Assembly (NCBI GenBank): GCA_964514055.1
Contig: CAZEPB010000013.1
Span: 1-49,670, forward strand
Reading direction: 5' to 3'
DNA from: SG8-32-3 sp964514055
Lineage (GTDB): Archaea; Thermoproteota; Bathyarchaeia; Bathyarchaeales; Bathycorpusculaceae
DNA: 49,670 bases
In this document: piece by piece, positions 1 to 9,426 of the stretch
How the letters are laid out: the number at the start of each line of letters is the position of its first letter
Numbering within the stretch: position 1 is the stretch's first letter
Made by a program: the position numbers and the translations under genes
The notes under the pieces: model-generated
The model's database searches: none
Seen by the model: only the letters and a program-made list of their open reading frames with translations
What the model was told of the DNA's origin: nothing

Positions 1-2
1 CA

Positions 3-1127
3 CTTCACTCGTCCTTAGGCTGGTTCGCCAGTTTATTCCACATGATGAGCCACGCATTCTTCGAAGGACTGGGCTTCCTATTAGCAGGCGGCATAATCCA
101 CGCGCTTGGAACCCGTGACATGAGGCTGATGGGAGGCTTGAAAAAAGCCATGCCAATCACCTTTGCATTGAGCATAATAATGATTTTAACCACCAGCGGG
201 TTACCACCTTTCGCAGCCTTTTTCAGCAAAGGCTTGATAATCACGAGCCTGACGGAAACAGGTAACATCTTACAGGTGGTTTTGATTTACATTACAACTG
301 CCCTCACTTTTGCTTACAGTCTTCGTTTCATGAAGCTTACCTTCATGGGTGAGGAGTCAGAACACTTAAAGAAGTTGCACCCGCATGAAGCACCAAAACT
401 GATGCTGTACCCCGCGGCAATACTTGCCGTCTTATGTGTTGCTTGGGGTTTCGTTGGACCTTGGCTGAGCCACTTTATGCACGTTGAAGCTGAAGTGAGT
501 CTGCTGGGAGCCTTTTTCAGCTTGGAAACCCCTATTTTCTTCGCCATTCTGGTTCCAGCTGGCTTAATTATATATCTAACTTACTACAAACAGTCAGAAG
601 TCATGATGAAATTCAGAAGCAGCTCGAATCCTTTAATGTCTGTCTTGAAGCACGGTTACTTCTTCGATGACGTTTACGAGAGGATTACAGGCAAAGGCGT
701 GATGACTCTATCAGACGGAATTCACCGCGCAAACAAAACTGTAATGGACGGAGTCGGGAAACCCGCAAAAGGCATATTAAACATAGCCGAGCGCATCCGC
801 CGCGCAAACGAAGTCGTGATGGATGGAGTCGGGAAACCAGCGAGCGGAATTTTGAATTTAGCCAATCGCACCCGAAACTTTGAGGCAACGTTCTCTGAGA
901 AGGGCCCTCAAGCTATAGCTAGCTCAATTGTCAAAGTAGCCCACGGCGTTAAAAAATACCTTGACGTTTTAGCAGATGACCTGTTAAGCATAATAGCACA
1001 TCGAACAATGCGAGGCGCATCACACATGAAGAAAGTGCCTTCATCCTCTCTGCAGCATTACATAGCCGCTGCGTTACTTGGTTTCATCTTGATTTTGATT
1101 CTAATAATACTCACGGTAGGGATATAG
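3..1127 (+). CDS. nuoL: complex I-like (Nuo/Fpo) subunit L, C-terminal part
   Basis: Partial membrane subunit of a complex I-like proton pump; the N-terminus lies before the window and the frame is open from base 3. The visible start shows the NuoL-type region around FHMMSHAFFEGLGF and GTRDMRLMGGL, then an antiporter helix with the SGLPPFAAFFSKG loop. More transmembrane helices, a long polar region (about residues 195-330 of the visible part) and a final C-terminal helix follow. That order matches the NuoL lateral-helix arm and its terminal anchor. The polar region holds a 25-residue tandem duplication listed separately. The next gene, subunit M, starts 2 bases after the stop, so this is an L-M-N operon. 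Whether it is Nuo, Fpo or another relative cannot be decided without the upstream subunits. Confidence 0.9.
   Translation, partial: LHSSLGWFASLFHMMSHAFFEGLGFLLAGGIIHALGTRDMRLMGGLKKAMPITFALSIIMILTTSGLPPFAAFFSKGLIITSLTETGNILQVVLIYITTALTFAYSLRFMKLTFMGEESEHLKKLHPHEAPKLMLYPAAILAVLCVAWGFVGPWLSHFMHVEAEVSLLGAFFSLETPIFFAILVPAGLIIYLTYYKQSEVMMKFRSSSNPLMSVLKHGYFFDDVYERITGKGVMTLSDGIHRANKTVMDGVGKPAKGILNIAERIRRANEVVMDGVGKPASGILNLANRTRNFEATFSEKGPQAIASSIVKVAHGVKKYLDVLADDLLSIIAHRTMRGASHMKKVPSSSLQHYIAAALLGFILILILIILTVGI
720..869 (+). repeat. 75-base tandem duplication inside nuoL
   Basis: Two in-frame 75-base units (720-794 and 795-869) encode similar 25-residue segments. Both contain RAN..VMDGVGKPA.GIL and differ at several positions and in synonymous bases, so the duplication is not recent. 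The segment is predicted amphipathic rather than membrane-spanning and lies where NuoL carries its long lateral helix. Confidence 0.9.
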
Positions 1128-1129
1128 AA

Positions 1130-2644
1130 ATGGGATTTGCTCTCTTGTTAGTTTTTCTTCTGCCCACCTTGGGCGTTCCGTTCGTCTACTTGACTGGAAA
1201 AAAATCTCCACGAGCAGCAGCGATTCTAGTTGCTTTAATCGCGCTCGTTAACATGCTGTTGCTTTTCACCACTGTTCCTACAATCCTCAACAGCGCAAAC
1301 CACGAGTACATAGAACCCTACGATTGGATTCCAATATTAGAATCTGAATTCACGCTCTTTGTGGACGGCATCAGCGTGTCACTGGCAATCATCACCACAG
1401 TGCTCATAATCGTAGCCGCGCTCTTCTCAGTCAATTACATGAAAGAAAAAAAGAACTTGGCCGTTTATTACACCCTTTTAACCCTGCTTTCCATAGGCCT
1501 CGTCGGCGTCTTCATAACGTCTAACCTTCTGCTCTTCTACTTCTGCTGGGAACTGATGCTTGTCCCCGCGTACTTCATCATCGGCGGATGGGGCTACAGA
1601 GACCCATACCGCGCAGCGTTCAAATTCTTCATATTCACGCATGCAGGCGCCGTTTTCGTACTATTGGGCATAGGCGCCATTTACATGGTTACAGGCACCA
1701 CAGACATGTTCGCAGCGCAAGCCGCACTGATGTCCGTCAGCCCCGACCTTGTGCGGTGGATACTGCTTTCTCTTACGGCAGGCTTTGCGGTTAAGATGGC
1801 TGTGGTTCCAGTTCACATGTGGCTACCTGACGCGCATTCTGAAGCCCCGTCGCCCATGTCCGCACTTCTAAGCGGAGTCATAATCAGCGCTGGCGCTTAC
1901 GCTATTCTGCGTTTGTCGTTGGGAACAGTTTTTCCAGCGGTTGCCGGAACCACTTTCGGCATCGATTTCCTGCATGGGTTGACAGTTTTCGGCGTGATTT
2001 CAGCGTTTTTCGGTTCGCTTATCGCGCTGGTTGAAACCGACATAAAACGAATAATCGCGTATTCCAGCATCGCCCACATGGGCTACGTCATGTTCGGGCT
2101 CTCGCTCTTTCCCTCCTCAGCCATAGTCGGAACACTCGTTATCACGGCAGCCATAACTGGAACGGTGCTTCACCTCGTAAACCACGCAGTAAGCAAAGGG
2201 CTTTTCTTCCTTTCAGCAGGAGCCATCATGCACCAGACTGAAATCAGAGACATCCGCGAAATGGGCGGGCTCGCTGGAAAGATGCCTTTCACAGCCGTTG
2301 CGTCAACCACAGCCGCGTTGAGCATAGCGGGAACGCCGCCTTTCGCGTGCTTCATCAGCGAGTTTCTGATATTTGTGGGTGCGTTCGAAGTGATAAAAAC
2401 TGACGGCTTCTTTCTGCTGCCAACGGCCCTCATGCTCATAGCCACAGTCATCTCGCTTGCTTATTCACTGAGGTATCTGTCTCACGTTTTTCTGGGACAC
2501 GCAAAAAGCGAAGGCAAAAAACCGATTCTGGATGTTCCCAACTACATGAAAGCGGCGATGGCTATCTTGGTAATTCTCGTGATTGTTCTCGGCATTTATC
2601 CTACGTTCTTTGTACACTTGATTAACACGGTAACGTTCATTTGA
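1130..2644 (+). CDS. nuoM: complex I-like (Nuo/Fpo) subunit M
   Basis: 504-residue antiporter-like subunit that forms one proton channel of a complex I-type enzyme. It is hydrophobic throughout, with about 14 helices. The channel residues expected of the family are present: Glu141 in FYFCWELMLVPAYF, a lysine in YRAAFKFFIFTHAG, and Lys222 in GFAVKMAVVPVHMWLPDAH, followed by the SEAPSPMSALLSG loop. ETDIKRIIAYSSIAHMGY is also typical of NuoM. The ATG lies 2 bases after the subunit L stop, and the end overlaps the start of the next subunit at ATTTGA. Length is normal for the family. Confidence 0.95.
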   Translation: MGFALLLVFLLPTLGVPFVYLTGKKSPRAAAILVALIALVNMLLLFTTVPTILNSANHEYIEPYDWIPILESEFTLFVDGISVSLAIITTVLIIVAALFSVNYMKEKKNLAVYYTLLTLLSIGLVGVFITSNLLLFYFCWELMLVPAYFIIGGWGYRDPYRAAFKFFIFTHAGAVFVLLGIGAIYMVTGTTDMFAAQAALMSVSPDLVRWILLSLTAGFAVKMAVVPVHMWLPDAHSEAPSPMSALLSGVIISAGAYAILRLSLGTVFPAVAGTTFGIDFLHGLTVFGVISAFFGSLIALVETDIKRIIAYSSIAHMGYVMFGLSLFPSSAIVGTLVITAAITGTVLHLVNHAVSKGLFFLSAGAIMHQTEIRDIREMGGLAGKMPFTAVASTTAALSIAGTPPFACFISEFLIFVGAFEVIKTDGFFLLPTALMLIATVISLAYSLRYLSHVFLGHAKSEGKKPILDVPNYMKAAMAILVILVIVLGIYPTFFVHLINTVTFI

Positions 2645-4152
2645 GGCATGACTTGCTTATGGTTGGGATAGTTGACGTTGTTTTACCAATAATCAGTTTG
2701 GTTGCCTTTGCAATCTTGACGCTTCCAGTGTTCAGGGTCATACGCAAAAGCCAGCATAAAACCGCTTTAACTTTGATTTGGTTCTCAACAGCTTTCATAG
2801 TCTCAGGCGCTGCTGTAGCCAACTTGGCTGCACAATATTACAGCCTAGCATCACCGCAACCGTTTCTCAACATTACGTTAACAGACACGCCGTTAGCTGA
2901 TTTTTCCAGCGCTTTTATGATAGATGGGATTTCGGTTTACATGGCGATAATGTTCGTTGCGGTAAGCGCGGTCGTCGTGTTCTACAGCATTTTCTACGTG
3001 GACCCCAGCAAGAGACCTTCAGAAAGATACTTCGCGATTATGCTGGTCCTTACCGCAGCCGTTATGGGCGCCGTATTTTCTGGCGACCTCCTTACGCTTT
3101 TCATTTTTTGGGAGGCTGCAGCCGCTGGCTCCAGTTTTCTGATGATTTACAAGAAAGACCCTGTGTCCTTGAATTCTACGCTGAAATATCTGGTTATGAT
3201 AATCATTGCTTCAGCCTTCATTGTCTTCGGACTCTCAATAGTTTACGGTTTAACGGGCAGCTTGAGTTTCTGGGCTGTGAGAGAAGCGTTGATGGTTTTA
3301 GCAGACAAGAATCTGCTCTTAATAGCTTTCATTTTAATAGCCACAGGCTACGCAATTGAGGCAGCGATTGTGCCCTTCCACTTCTGGCTACCCGACGCCT
3401 ACACTGCGGCACCTTCTTCCTCGGCAGCCTTTCTCTCCGCGTTAATAGACCAAGGAAGCTACTATGTTCTGATACGAGTTCTCCTGTTCATCCTAACGCC
3501 GCCCAGCGTGCTGAACTGGACGTTCATGCTGGCGGTCATGGCAGCGTTAACCATGATTGTCGGTAACCTGTTCGCGTTGATTCAGGATAACGTGAAGCGC
3601 TTAATAGCGAACATTTGTGTGGCGGACGTCGGCTACAACTTGGTGGGCATAACCAGCGTAACCGCGCTGGGGCTAACAGGCAACCTCTACTTCTTCCTTA
3701 TGGGTGGCATCACCACAGCGCTTTCCTTCATGGCTATCGGCGTCATCAACCACCATGGCTTCAAAACGGTAGAAGACTTCGCTGGCTTAGGCAAAAAGAT
3801 GCCCTTTGTGAGTTTAGCTTTAGTTATTGCGGGACTCTCTTTTGCGGGAGTTCCACCTTTCGGCGGCTTCATGGCTAAATACTTAGTTTTTACCGCAGCG
3901 ATACAAGCTAACTTAAGCTGGCTGGCGGTCATAGGCGTTCTGACAAGCGTTCTTCAAGCAGCATACTTGTTTAGGTTGGTGAATTACATGTACGCGAAAA
4001 ATCCTAAAGACGAAAGCGTAATAAAAGAACCGAAAAGATTCCTTATCCCCATCTTCATCCTCGTAGCCGCGATAATCATTTTAGGCTTGTATCCACAAAT
4101 CGTCTTCAACCTCATCGATCCCGTAATAAAACAACTTCAATTCATTCTATAG
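2641..4152 (+). CDS. nuoN: complex I-like subunit N / third antiporter-like subunit
   Basis: 503-residue third antiporter-like subunit. It keeps Glu158 in LFIFWEAAAAGSS, a lysine in NSTLKYLVMII and the VPFHFWLPDAYTAAPSS loop. The lysine expected just before that loop is replaced by Glu240 (GYAIEAAIVPFHFW). The proposed TTG at 2641 overlaps the previous stop. An in-frame ATG at 2659, 13 bases after GAGG, is an equally good start. Position and length argue for NuoN, although MrpD/HyfB-type proteins share the same fold. It is the last gene of the L-M-N run; about 170 bases without a gene follow. Confidence 0.88.
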   Translation: MRHDLLMVGIVDVVLPIISLVAFAILTLPVFRVIRKSQHKTALTLIWFSTAFIVSGAAVANLAAQYYSLASPQPFLNITLTDTPLADFSSAFMIDGISVYMAIMFVAVSAVVVFYSIFYVDPSKRPSERYFAIMLVLTAAVMGAVFSGDLLTLFIFWEAAAAGSSFLMIYKKDPVSLNSTLKYLVMIIIASAFIVFGLSIVYGLTGSLSFWAVREALMVLADKNLLLIAFILIATGYAIEAAIVPFHFWLPDAYTAAPSSSAAFLSALIDQGSYYVLIRVLLFILTPPSVLNWTFMLAVMAALTMIVGNLFALIQDNVKRLIANICVADVGYNLVGITSVTALGLTGNLYFFLMGGITTALSFMAIGVINHHGFKTVEDFAGLGKKMPFVSLALVIAGLSFAGVPPFGGFMAKYLVFTAAIQANLSWLAVIGVLTSVLQAAYLFRLVNYMYAKNPKDESVIKEPKRFLIPIFILVAAIIILGLYPQIVFNLIDPVIKQLQFIL

Positions 4153-4276
4153 CCTAAGCCCATTGGATTTCAAGTGAAAATTTCGAGGTTTACTCAACGA
4201 ATTATTCAGTTTTCAGAAAAAATAGCGTGAAAAACGATTTTTTCAGAATAGATTGTTGCTGTGTTCAGTCAGACAC

Positions 4277-4307
4277 ATAAATTTAAAAGGACTTCGCATA
4301 TAAAAAG
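4277..4307 (+). promoter_or_regulatory. two TATA-like boxes before the sugar ABC transporter
   Basis: The 172-base gap before the binding-protein gene holds two archaeal TATA-like stretches, AAATTTAAAAG (about 4279-4289) and CATATAAAAAG (about 4298-4307). The first would start transcription near 4312, just at a GAGG ribosome site 9 bases before the ATG. The second would give a nearly leaderless message. Which one is used cannot be told from sequence. Confidence 0.6.
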
Positions 4308-4324
4308 TAACGAGGCTAAAGAAA

Positions 4325-5593
4325 ATGTCTAATAGACTTTCTGGAATTTCTAAAACAATAGCTGCTATAGTGCTCATCATCATAATCGTAGTCGCTGGCG
4401 TCCTCATTTACGTCTACTACGCGTCGACATTGCCAAAGCCAACCCTTACTGTTTATGCACTTTGGGGTGGAAGCGAGAAAGACAATTTCCTTCAAGTTTT
4501 AGGTAACTTCACAGAAAATACGGGGATAAACGTTACATACGTTGAGTTTACAACCGAAGACCTTTTGATAAGTGTGCCATTGCAACTGCAATCGCCACCA
4601 TACGACGTAGATGTCATAATAGCTCCTTGGCCCTACTGGATTTCGGACAATTCGCCATACTTAACAACGGTAAACGACGTTGTCACAGAATCGGATTTTC
4701 CGTCGAACATAATCTCTCCAGTGAAGGATGAAAACGACGATTTGTGGGCTGCGCCTTTCAAGCTCTCTGGCAAACCTGGCTTCTGGTACCGAAAATCCTT
4801 CTTTACAGACAATAGTCTAAGCGTACCCACGACTTACGACGAGTTCAAAAACACTCTCCTACCTGCCATCCAAGATATATCAGGCGTTGAAGCGGCAATA
4901 GCCAGCGGAGACACAGTAGGCTGGCCACTATCCGACACAACAGAAGGCTTCATAATGGGTCTTGGTGGCGCTCAGCTTCAATTAGATTTGGAAGCTGGTC
5001 CAAGCGTCGTCAACTGGACAGACACGGAAGTCGTATCTGTTTTTGAAGAGTTGACAGGGTTGCTTGAAGACGGCTACTTCAGCACACCTGCTGAATGGGA
5101 ACCGCAAATCGCGAAGCTTTGGGACGGACAGTATGGCTTATACTGGCAAGGCAGTTTCATTACTACTCTGCCTGAGGTGCTGAATGTGACTGACCTAGAT
5201 TTCTTCGGATTTCCGGGCACTGATGGAGTCGTGGGAGCTGTTGACTACGCTGTAGTTACAAAGGAAGCACCACACGTGAACGAAGCTAAGCAGCTGGTGC
5301 AGTACTTGGCTGGAGCAGACGCTCAAGAAATAATGGTTGGGCAAGGCGGTTTCTTGGCAACTAACACTGGAGTTCCATCATCTGCATATACAGCAATCGA
5401 CAAGAAAGTTGTGGATTTCATGGGGCAGTCAGGCATAACTATTGTCCCAGACTTGGATGACACAATAGGCGGTCAATGGCAAACAACATTCTGGGATCAG
5501 CTTAAACTCCTGTGGACAGATCCAAGCACGACAACCATGAACAGCGTACTCAATGCACTTGAAGCAGCCGCAATTCAGCAAGAAAGCACGTAA
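4325..5593 (+). CDS. sugar ABC transporter substrate-binding protein
   Basis: 422-residue extracellular solute-binding protein (family 1, MalE/UgpB-like). Residues 12-33 form one hydrophobic segment without a lipobox cysteine, so it is probably tethered by an N-terminal signal anchor. The mature part begins with TVYALWGGSEKDNF and contains the ligand-fold landmarks DVIIAPWPYW, AAPFKLSGKPGFWYRK, LYWQGSF and GAVDYAVVTKEAP. Two MalF/MalG-type permease genes follow in the same direction. The nearby trehalose genes suggest a disaccharide such as trehalose or maltose; that is inference from neighbours. ATG 4325 is preceded by GAGG with 9-base spacing. Confidence 0.9.
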   Translation: MSNRLSGISKTIAAIVLIIIIVVAGVLIYVYYASTLPKPTLTVYALWGGSEKDNFLQVLGNFTENTGINVTYVEFTTEDLLISVPLQLQSPPYDVDVIIAPWPYWISDNSPYLTTVNDVVTESDFPSNIISPVKDENDDLWAAPFKLSGKPGFWYRKSFFTDNSLSVPTTYDEFKNTLLPAIQDISGVEAAIASGDTVGWPLSDTTEGFIMGLGGAQLQLDLEAGPSVVNWTDTEVVSVFEELTGLLEDGYFSTPAEWEPQIAKLWDGQYGLYWQGSFITTLPEVLNVTDLDFFGFPGTDGVVGAVDYAVVTKEAPHVNEAKQLVQYLAGADAQEIMVGQGGFLATNTGVPSSAYTAIDKKVVDFMGQSGITIVPDLDDTIGGQWQTTFWDQLKLLWTDPSTTTMNSVLNALEAAAIQQEST

Positions 5594-5618
5594 ACACACA
5601 TAAAAATGGTGTCAGCGG

Positions 5619-6551
5619 GTGAAAAGGAGAAAACGAAAAAATCCTCCTTTCTTTTTTCTATTGCGCCGTTTTTTCACTGTTTCTCGCCTCTTTCTAATCC
5701 CCGCGTTCTTCTTGCTGGTAATATTCGTTTTGTATCCGATAGTTGATACAATCTACGTGAGCTTCCTCTCTCGAGGAACAGGGAACTTTGTAGGTCTTGA
5801 AAACTACAATTACGTTCTTTTTCAAAAAGTTAATCCTCTCATAAACACCGCCAACATACCTCAAGGCGTTTTCCCAATGGGTGCGCTGATCCACAATCTC
5901 ATATGGATTGGAATTCACCTACCGCTTACGATTCTGTTCGGTCTCTTCTTTGCTGTTCTACTACGGGACGTAAAGGGAGGCACAATAATAAAAGCCATCG
6001 TGTTCTTGGGCGTCGTAGTCCCGCTGGTAGTAGGCGGCGTCCTTTTTCGCTACGTTTATGATAAAGACGCTGGAGTAGTGAACGCCGCTCTTCGAGGTAT
6101 AGGCTTGGGAGATTATGCAAGGGACTTCACGCAATTTCGTGACACCTCATTGTTCAGTGTTATACTGGGGTCAGTTTGGATATGGACAGGTTTCGCCATG
6201 ATAGTATATTCCGCAGGTCTTGAAGGGATTCCCAGGGAAATGTACGAGGCAGCTGCAATTGATGGGGCATCACGATGGAAAACTTTTTGGCGCATAACCG
6301 TTCCGATGTTACGGTCTACAACGTTAGTTGTGGTTACATTGACTATTCTGTGGGAATTGAAGATTTTTGACATAGTTTATGTCGCGACTCGAGGAGGACC
6401 TGGCGGTGCAAGCAGCGTTTTGGCTTTCGACATGTATAATGAGGCATTTCAAGCAAATGATTTGGGCACGGGAGCAGCCATAGCAGTAATACTAACTTTG
6501 ATGACGTTTGGCGTTGCAGCATATCTGGTTAACAGGATGTCGAAAGCTTGA
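5619..6551 (+). CDS. sugar ABC transporter permease (MalF/UgpA type)
   Basis: 310-residue inner permease with six predicted helices. The signature cytoplasmic EAA loop for ATPase contact is present as EAAAIDGASRWKTFWRIT. The N-terminus is strongly basic (KRRKRK), followed by LFLIPAFFLLVIFVLYPIV, the usual first helix of this family. GTG 5619 is chosen; an upstream ATG at 5606 is in another frame and soon hits a stop. The gene starts 25 bases after the binding-protein stop and its TGA overlaps the start of the second permease, so the three are co-transcribed. Confidence 0.93.
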   Translation: MKRRKRKNPPFFFLLRRFFTVSRLFLIPAFFLLVIFVLYPIVDTIYVSFLSRGTGNFVGLENYNYVLFQKVNPLINTANIPQGVFPMGALIHNLIWIGIHLPLTILFGLFFAVLLRDVKGGTIIKAIVFLGVVVPLVVGGVLFRYVYDKDAGVVNAALRGIGLGDYARDFTQFRDTSLFSVILGSVWIWTGFAMIVYSAGLEGIPREMYEAAAIDGASRWKTFWRITVPMLRSTTLVVVTLTILWELKIFDIVYVATRGGPGGASSVLAFDMYNEAFQANDLGTGAAIAVILTLMTFGVAAYLVNRMSKA

Positions 6552-7471
6552 CAGCAACCATACGCGCCTTCCTCAAAAGGATGAAAAAAGGCGTTCTTGC
6601 ATTTTTCAACAAGATCAAACTTCCGACAAAAAAGCCCAAGATAACATTGTCAACTGTACTCGCACATGTGATAGCGTGGCTTATTGCCACCCTTTGGTTA
6701 ATACCTTTTCTAGGCGTATTTATTGCATCTATACGTCCTTTCAGTGAAGTGCGATTTGGCTGGTGGAATCTTCAGCCCTTCACCTTAGATTTTAGCAATT
6801 ACGTTGATGCATTTGTTGGTCAGACAGCATCTCCGCTCAGCAATGCAATGTTCAATTCTTTGCTTGTAACGATTCCAGCCACGTTCCTACCGATACTTGT
6901 TTCAGCCTTGGCAGCATACTCCTTTGCACGGTTTAGATCTCGAACGAAAGACATCTTGTTTCTCGTTTTGGTTCTTTTGCAGACTATTCCGCAACAGATG
7001 GTAATTGTGCCTATTTTCACTCTTTTCAGAAACTTGAATCTTATAAATAACTACGTTGGATTGATATTGCTTCACACGGCTTTTGGGCTTCCGTGGCAAA
7101 TACTTTTTCTCAGAAACTTCTTTTCGACCCTGCCGATAGAGATCGAAGAAGCCGCCTTAGTGGATGGAGCATCCCATTTCAAAATCTTCCGCCGCATAGT
7201 TCTTCCGTTAACGCTGCCTGCGTTGGCTTCTTTAGTCTCGCTGCAGTTCGTGTTTGTTTGGAACGACTTCTTCTTTGCACTAGCGACAATTCTAGATCCA
7301 GCCGCGAAACTTGCGCCCCAAATAATACCGCTGCTAATTGGCAGATACGAGTTGAATTTCAGCCTTTTAGCTGCAGGTTCCATCCTAGTTATGATAATAC
7401 CTGTTGCCATTTATGTGGCGCTGCAGAGATACTACGTGCGGGGTTTAACGGCAGGTGCAGTTAAAGGCTGA
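6548..7471 (+). CDS. sugar ABC transporter permease (MalG/UgpE type)
   Basis: 307-residue second permease subunit with six predicted helices and the EAA loop EEAALVDGASHFKIFRRIVLP near residue 200. TTG 6548 overlaps the previous stop (TTGA); an in-frame ATG at 6581 would remove 11 polar residues and is also plausible. It ends 7 bases before the stop of the ATPase gene on the other strand, so the transporter genes converge here instead of forming one operon. Confidence 0.93.
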   Translation: MTATIRAFLKRMKKGVLAFFNKIKLPTKKPKITLSTVLAHVIAWLIATLWLIPFLGVFIASIRPFSEVRFGWWNLQPFTLDFSNYVDAFVGQTASPLSNAMFNSLLVTIPATFLPILVSALAAYSFARFRSRTKDILFLVLVLLQTIPQQMVIVPIFTLFRNLNLINNYVGLILLHTAFGLPWQILFLRNFFSTLPIEIEEAALVDGASHFKIFRRIVLPLTLPALASLVSLQFVFVWNDFFFALATILDPAAKLAPQIIPLLIGRYELNFSLLAAGSILVMIIPVAIYVALQRYYVRGLTAGAVKG

Positions 7472-7478
7472 ATGCGGC

Positions 7479-8600
7479 TTAAAGCAGCGTTTGCCCTGTT
7501 TTCTTATCGAACACGTGTATCTTGTCGCTTGGAAACTCTATCCACAGTTTATCGCCTAGCTCAGCCTTGAAATCGGGCGATACCAGTGTCTTAACCAGGT
7601 AATCTCCAACCCTTAAGTCTAACACTTGGCGGTCTCCTAAGGGCTCATCTATCTCCAATGTAGCAATTATTAGTAACTGAGGTGCCTCTGCAACCTCCTT
7701 CTTTCTGGTTGATGCAGCCTGGGCTTTCGCGTGAACCATTACATCTTGAGGCCTGACGCCGAGAACCAAGGAGGAGGGCCATTCTTTGGCTTTTTTTCTC
7801 ATAGGCTCAGGAACAGGATACTTGAATGGTCCAGCATCGAAAACGTAATTGTCCTCTTTGATTAGGGTGCAATCAAAGAAGTTCGCGGGAGGGGTGCCGA
7901 TGAAGCCAGCGACAAAAACGTTTACGGGATGAAAATATATGTCGCTTGCCTTTCCAAACTGTTGAAGGGCGCCTTTATTGAGTATGGCGACTCTGTCGCC
8001 CATGGTCATGGCTTCAACTTGGTCGTGAGTGACGTAAATGGTGGTTACTCCAAGTTCCTTCTGCAGTTTCTTAAGCTCAGCACGCATGTAAACCCTTAAT
8101 TTAGCGTCCAAATTGCTCAGAGGCTCATCCATCAGGAACACGTGAGGCTCCCGCACCATAGCCCTTCCTAAGGCTACTCTTTGCCGTTGTCCTCCGCTCA
8201 ACTGCTTAGGTCGCCTTTCCAACAGGTTTTCTATTTTCAACAATTTCGCCGTTGCCTCGACTTTTTCTTTTATCTGCGCCTTTGGAACGTTGGCGTTTTC
8301 CAGTGGAAAAGCGAGGTTTTGGAAGACTGTCATGTGAGGGTAAAGCGCATAGGTCTGAAAAACCATGGCGATGTCCCTTTCTTTGGGCTCAAGTCCATTG
8401 ACCAGTCGGTCTCCAATGTACATCTCTCCCTCTTCGGGTGTCTCCAGCCCTGCGATGCACCTGAGAATTGTTGTCTTTCCACAACCTGAAGGCCCCAAGA
8501 GGACAACGAACTCTTTGTCCTGCACTTCCAAATCGACTTTGTCTGCAGCCACTACTTTGCCGAATCGCTTGGTTAACTGTTTGATTAACACTTTCGCCAA
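7479..8600 (-). CDS. sugar ABC transporter ATPase (MalK/MsmX type)
   Basis: 373-residue ATPase of carbohydrate importers. Visible motifs: Walker A GPSGCGKT (residues 36-43), Q-loop Gln82, signature LSGGQ (134-138), Walker B VFLMDEP (154-160) and the VTHD switch. The C-terminal third is the OB-like regulatory domain of the MalK group (LGVRPQDV). It lies tail-to-tail with the permease genes, so it has its own promoter. A TTATGTA-like box near 8637 is a weak candidate. The start is TTG 8600. It is the only ATPase seen for this transporter and may serve other sugar permeases too, as MsmX does. Confidence 0.95.
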   Translation of the reverse strand: MAKVLIKQLTKRFGKVVAADKVDLEVQDKEFVVLLGPSGCGKTTILRCIAGLETPEEGEMYIGDRLVNGLEPKERDIAMVFQTYALYPHMTVFQNLAFPLENANVPKAQIKEKVEATAKLLKIENLLERRPKQLSGGQRQRVALGRAMVREPHVFLMDEPLSNLDAKLRVYMRAELKKLQKELGVTTIYVTHDQVEAMTMGDRVAILNKGALQQFGKASDIYFHPVNVFVAGFIGTPPANFFDCTLIKEDNYVFDAGPFKYPVPEPMRKKAKEWPSSLVLGVRPQDVMVHAKAQAASTRKKEVAEAPQLLIIATLEIDEPLGDRQVLDLRVGDYLVKTLVSPDFKAELGDKLWIEFPSDKIHVFDKKTGQTLL

Positions 8601-8837
8601 GAACAGACCCTGCTTACTTTAGGGCAGTGCGTACATAAAGCATTTTTGCATCTCCCTTTCGTTGAGGTACGTCTTCTGGTTTCTTAGAGAAGAGAACAAG
8701 AAAGAAGGCAAAAAGCTTCGAGAGTGGGTGCTTCACTTTGAGAGAACCGATTTTCTAAAAAAACACGGGTTTTTTGAATTTTTTACAGTTTATGATGGAC
8801 TATAACCGTAAAAAAATGAAAAATAAATAAAATTACG

Positions 8838-9335
8838 GTGAAAAAGCCAAGATTTATTAGCGCCCAAAAGAACGGCAAACTAGAGATAAAAAAAATGGAA
8901 AAACAACACCCTATACCTGAAATTCGCATTGAATTAGAAGACGTTTTTTCCCAACTTGCGAAAAGCATCCAAACGGGAAAACCAGACGAGCAAACTTCAG
9001 AGTGTTACATTCTCAAGAATAAAGAATTCGAAGAAGACATCTACAAACTTTCTTCAAAATATCTCGCCGAGAACATGCCAAAATATTGCCGAGTAGAAAA
9101 AAGTCGGAAAGTTGTTGTTGAATGTTTCTACAACGGGCATTGGGGATACTGGAAGTTTTCCCCTATATTAGGCAAAGTTGCAGGTAAAAGCGGCTTTTCT
9201 AAAGTCGAAAGTTGGCTAGACCAATGGTCCAAAACGAAAGACGATTTTGAATACAACAAGAAATATTGGCTGTGGTTGCTCAAAGTAAAATATCCTGCCC
9301 AAGAAGTAAAATCAGACTGCTTAGCAGGTGATTAA
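8838..9335 (+). CDS. uncharacterised 165-residue protein
   Basis: I do not recognise this protein. It is soluble, charged and Lys-rich at the N-terminus, with an aromatic C-terminal half (NGHWGYWKFSP, KYWLWLLKVKYP). No metal motif, signal peptide or membrane helix is visible. The GTG at 8838 is uncertain. An AT-rich TATA-like run at 8820-8832 would start transcription near 8850, which favours the in-frame ATG at 8895 (starting MEKQHPIPEIRIELEDVF). It sits between the transporter ATPase and the trehalose genes, but nothing links it to sugar metabolism. Confidence 0.65.
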   Translation: MKKPRFISAQKNGKLEIKKMEKQHPIPEIRIELEDVFSQLAKSIQTGKPDEQTSECYILKNKEFEEDIYKLSSKYLAENMPKYCRVEKSRKVVVECFYNGHWGYWKFSPILGKVAGKSGFSKVESWLDQWSKTKDDFEYNKKYWLWLLKVKYPAQEVKSDCLAGD

Positions 9336-9426
9336 CTAGAGACGTGAAGCCAAAAAAATTTTGAGTGTGCCTGTAAAAACTGTGGTTATGTAGAGTTTTA
9401 TCTCAAGAAACGGTAAACACTTCGGT

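Noticed and set aside
5606..5730. ATG 5606 as the start of the first permease
   Set aside because: It is in another frame, which ends soon; the permease helices are read only from GTG 5619.
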